This document shows, one piece after another, positions 61,401-64,000 of a stretch of DNA of 64,000 bases. The translations under genes were made by a program, and so were the position numbers. Source of the DNA: Balanoglossus misakiensis. Lineage: Eukaryota; Hemichordata. The notes below the pieces were generated by a model. That model ran no database searches and was not told where the DNA came from. It saw nothing but the letters and a program-made list of their open reading frames with translations. The DNA is taken from assembly GCA_040954595.2 (NCBI GenBank), contig CM082580.2:13020001-13084000 (forward strand), given 5' to 3'. Numbering within the stretch: the first letter of the stretch is position 1; every line of letters starts with the position of its first letter.

Positions 61401-64000
61401 ACAGTTTTCTAATATAGATTTACGTGTCATTCTTGTTCTGCAGTTGTGACATTACCATCATCACAGTATTCATTGGAGATCAGAGACAGCAGTATTGCAA
61501 GTCTGGATACAGCTACATCCATAGTCACTGGCATAACACAGGGAGATACCGAAATAGTACTCAAGGACAAGAGTATCCTTTATGCTGGTCTTACTGGCAA
61601 TTTATATGGAGATGTGTTGTGGTGTGGTGTGGGAATGTCAGTCAGACTCATGTGGGATTGTCTTTTGTGACGCATAGTGGGATAGGGCATGGTATGACTT
61701 GATGTTTATGAGCAATGGGATTTTGTTGTTTCTGGTGTGGGTCTATGCTGTGTTCATCACAGTCCATGGCCACTGCCAGCAGGGTTTTTCCCTAACAGTT
61801 ATCACCCAGACGTCAAGGAAGAGCTGAGCCAACCCACAGCTGGAATACATGTGGTGGAACCTAGCTATTTAGGTGAGACTATAATGCCTTCAATAGCATG
61901 CACCATCATTTGATGAGATTTCTTGGTCCACAGTTTTAAGCACATGGACACGACAACACAGTGATGATCCTCTGACTACAATAGTATATTCTCTTCCTCA
62001 ATCCAGGTTTTGTTGTACTACCTGGAAGGAACTGGGTCTTAGAAACTTCACGGTTTTATGAAATTAACATAGAGATATATGACAAGGATAGTCACAGGAT
62101 CCATCCATCTGAGGTAAGCACCAGTGTACATTTTCCTAATTTCTTTACTTCATGTTAAGAGAATTGACAGAATTTGGAGCATTTATTTACTCATTCTTTG
62201 AATGTTACTTATTGAAGGTGTATCTTCCTTGCAGAATATCTTTATAGATGTCCACTTTCCAGCAGCATATTTCGAAGTCTTGTTTTCTTCCAAGAATGGT
62301 TCCTACCACGTCATACAGACTCAACAGCAAGGTGTCACTGAAATCGATGCAGCCCTCATATCAGTCAGTTTACCGGTCAGTGTGCTTTTAATAAATTCTC
62401 TGAGACAAGTCTGCATCTCTTCATTCTCTTCTTGGTTATTACTGTGATGGCGGGTTGATGAGAACAGTCCTTATCTGTATTTTGATGTACACTTCCACTG
62501 TGAGCGGGAAATAGCTGATTGTAGAATATTTTGTCAACATTTTTTTCAGGATGGAACAGTTCACAAGTTACCTGAACCAGTAGCTGACAAACAGGAAGTG
62601 GAGATTTTTGACAAAATTTTAGTCTCCCCAGAAATTTTGTCTTTCCCATGGCAACCGAACCAGAAATCAGCATACCAGTACACACTAGTGGTAAGTACAT
62701 TTTTGCTGTACATTATACTGTTTTATAAAACAGTGACCTCAGTCAAATAATTTTCTGCAAGCATATAAGAAGTTACCAACAATCTGTTGGTGACAAACAG
62801 TCAAATGCAAGGCAACAATTTACAGAAAACTCAAAAATAACTGTACATGTTCACTATAATTTGTGGTTTCAGGCCACTGGTGGCAGTGGTAACTACAGTT
62901 GGTCGTCTTCAAAGAAAGAAACAGTGAGTGTTAATATCCATGGATCAGTGACGACCTCAGGTATCCTAGGCGAGAGCGTGATTACTGCCTCGGATATCAG
63001 AAATGTGGCTCATTATGGAAGTGCCAAGGTAAGGAATAAAAATGCTTTTGGATTCTATACATTCCTCAGATAAGTTTTAAAAACAATTCTCTGGATCTTC
63101 CTGCAGTTATTGGCCCTAATAATGTTCTGAAAAATTAAAGCGAAATGTTGGTGATTGCTGTCTTGTTTTTCAAGAAATTTCAGCAGTCCAGGCATTTAGG
63201 AATAAAACAGAGTGGCAATTATTTTAATTTAATAAATTTTCTTCTTTAAGGTATTTGTGTTGCCACCAGTGGACATGGAGTTCCTACCCGCCCGTGTTGA
63301 AGCAGCCATTAACACTGTACTGGATCTGCCCTTGGCAGTGACAGCAGAGATCAAGGCCACTGGGGAAAGAGTCATGATGACTGATTGCAGACATGCAGGG
63401 TTTACTGTTAGCATTTCCGATGCGTCTGTCTTTGAATTACAAAATGGTGAGTTTGATGACCTTTAATTGATGGAAAATTTGATAAGCTCACTAGATTGGA
63501 CATATAGGAGGACATACTATGACACACACAAAACATATAATTTGATGTTGCACAGATGATGGAACAAACTGGATGACTCAAGCACTTAATTTTTCCTCCT
63601 TCTCTTTCCAGAGGACATTGATTTGCAAGAAGGCAGCTGTGCCATCATCCGGGTGAAAGCCATGACAGCTGGAAACACTCAGGTCACCGTGACCTACAAC
63701 GAAGGCAGTGTCAAACTCCAAGTCAGCGTAACGGTAGCTGCATATTTGCCATTGAAGGTGAGAAACACGCTGTTGACAGTATTTAGGGACAGCTTGAGCC
63801 TCAGTAACTCCATGTGACTGGGCAATGTAATTCAGCTTCAAAAGTAACCTACATGTATTTTGTAACATTTGCACAGTACAACTATCACGTCAGCACATGA
63901 AACGTATCATTTGACTTGATCTATACTTGATTATATCTGCATTATTTTTGTATTTCAACGTTACAGGCCGTAGATCCTGAGGAGTTAGCAGTGGTGGCAT
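58473..64000 (+). CDS. NUP210: Nuclear pore membrane glycoprotein gp210, N-terminal part (cut by window end)
   Basis: Membrane nucleoporin whose large lumenal part holds Ig-like repeats. Sixteen exons: 58473-58537, 59634-59750, 60002-60141, 60311-60442, 60563-60659, 60791-60941, 61112-61244, 61444-61572, 61783-61872, 62007-62113, 62235-62375, 62550-62690, 62873-63028, 63251-63446, 63612-63757 and 63967 onward. About 660 of ~1,900 residues are present. A signal peptide (HVAALVLLTFC, LFGVCSAS) precedes LNVPKILLPY. Family blocks: FTLEAQDGCYSW, LRCDVIVDVI, PYIADMERRGQQGDIILVEG, HVVEPSYLGF, FEVLFSSKNGSYH, LSFPWQPNQKSAYQYT, GGSGNYSWSSS and VAAYLPLKAVDP. Exon 9 was placed by phase and the RFFPNS match. 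The start overlaps a YY1-like AAAATGGCG. Confidence 0.96.
59321..59480. repeat. Degenerate AGGATTCCT palindromic repeat cluster
   Basis: In NUP210 intron 1, near-palindromic units such as AGGATTCCTATAGG, AAAGGAATCCTTT, CCTATAGGATTCC and AAAGGATTCCTTTT recur in both orientations over ~160 bp, so the stretch can fold back on itself. Confidence 0.7.

Noticed and set aside
61573-61800. Using the acceptor next to AGTTATCACCC for NUP210 exon 9
   Set aside because: Its phase does not fit the exon 8 donor. The upstream acceptor before GGTTTTTCCC fits and restores the RFFPNS block matching the family.
1-64000. CRISPR arrays, operons or bacterial insertion sequences
   Set aside because: The spliced gene structure is eukaryotic throughout; the only regular array (21246-24592) has long units without spacers.

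Overview
This window is animal genomic DNA. It has spliced genes with GT-AG introns, long AT-rich introns, 3' UTRs with AATAAA signals, one tRNA and several repeats. The proteins resemble vertebrate orthologues closely (ACLY, SUMO1, MSL1, GDF8/11, ABITRAM, NUP210), but GDF8/11 is the single pre-duplication type and there is a TPR-TIR protein. That points to an invertebrate, most likely a deuterostome such as a hemichordate, cephalochordate or echinoderm. I cannot fix the species from sequence alone. All exon joins below were made by hand from splice signals, reading phase and remembered family sequence; each junction stays in frame.

Layout. 1-1103 (+): 3' end of a TPR-TIR protein gene. 2939-18207 (-): complete ATP-citrate synthase gene in 25 coding exons, with two alternative terminal exons and a 141-bp foldback in its first intron. 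21246-24592: tandem array of a ~549-bp unit containing a 39-nt palindrome. 25085-26993 (+): SUMO1-type gene in 5 exons. 28247-28320 (-): tRNA-Asn(GUU). 28752-31917 (+): MSL1 in 7 exons, with one GC-AG intron. 31918-39247: gene-poor DNA. 39381-42820 (+): GDF8/11 (myostatin/GDF11) in 3 exons behind a TATA box, flanked by two direct copies of a 507-bp repeat. 46237-49780 (-): ABITRAM in 5 exons. 51898-57126 (+): an activin/inhibin-beta-like TGF-beta precursor in 6 exons, with an odd cysteine pattern. 58473 to the window end (+): the first 16 exons of NUP210, cut by the window edge.

The genes are mostly unrelated housekeeping loci: cytosolic acetyl-CoA supply, SUMO conjugation, histone H4K16 acetylation and the nuclear pore. 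Between them lie two secreted TGF-beta ligands about 9 kb apart. ACLY+MSL1 (human 17q), SUMO1+MSTN (2q) and GDF11+INHBC/INHBE (12q) each sit near a Hox cluster in humans, so this window looks like an unduplicated piece of that ancestral linkage group. Most notable are the duplicated last exon of ACLY, the missing last knot cysteine of the activin-like ligand together with a competing splice donor that would create a stop, and the homogenised palindromic array.
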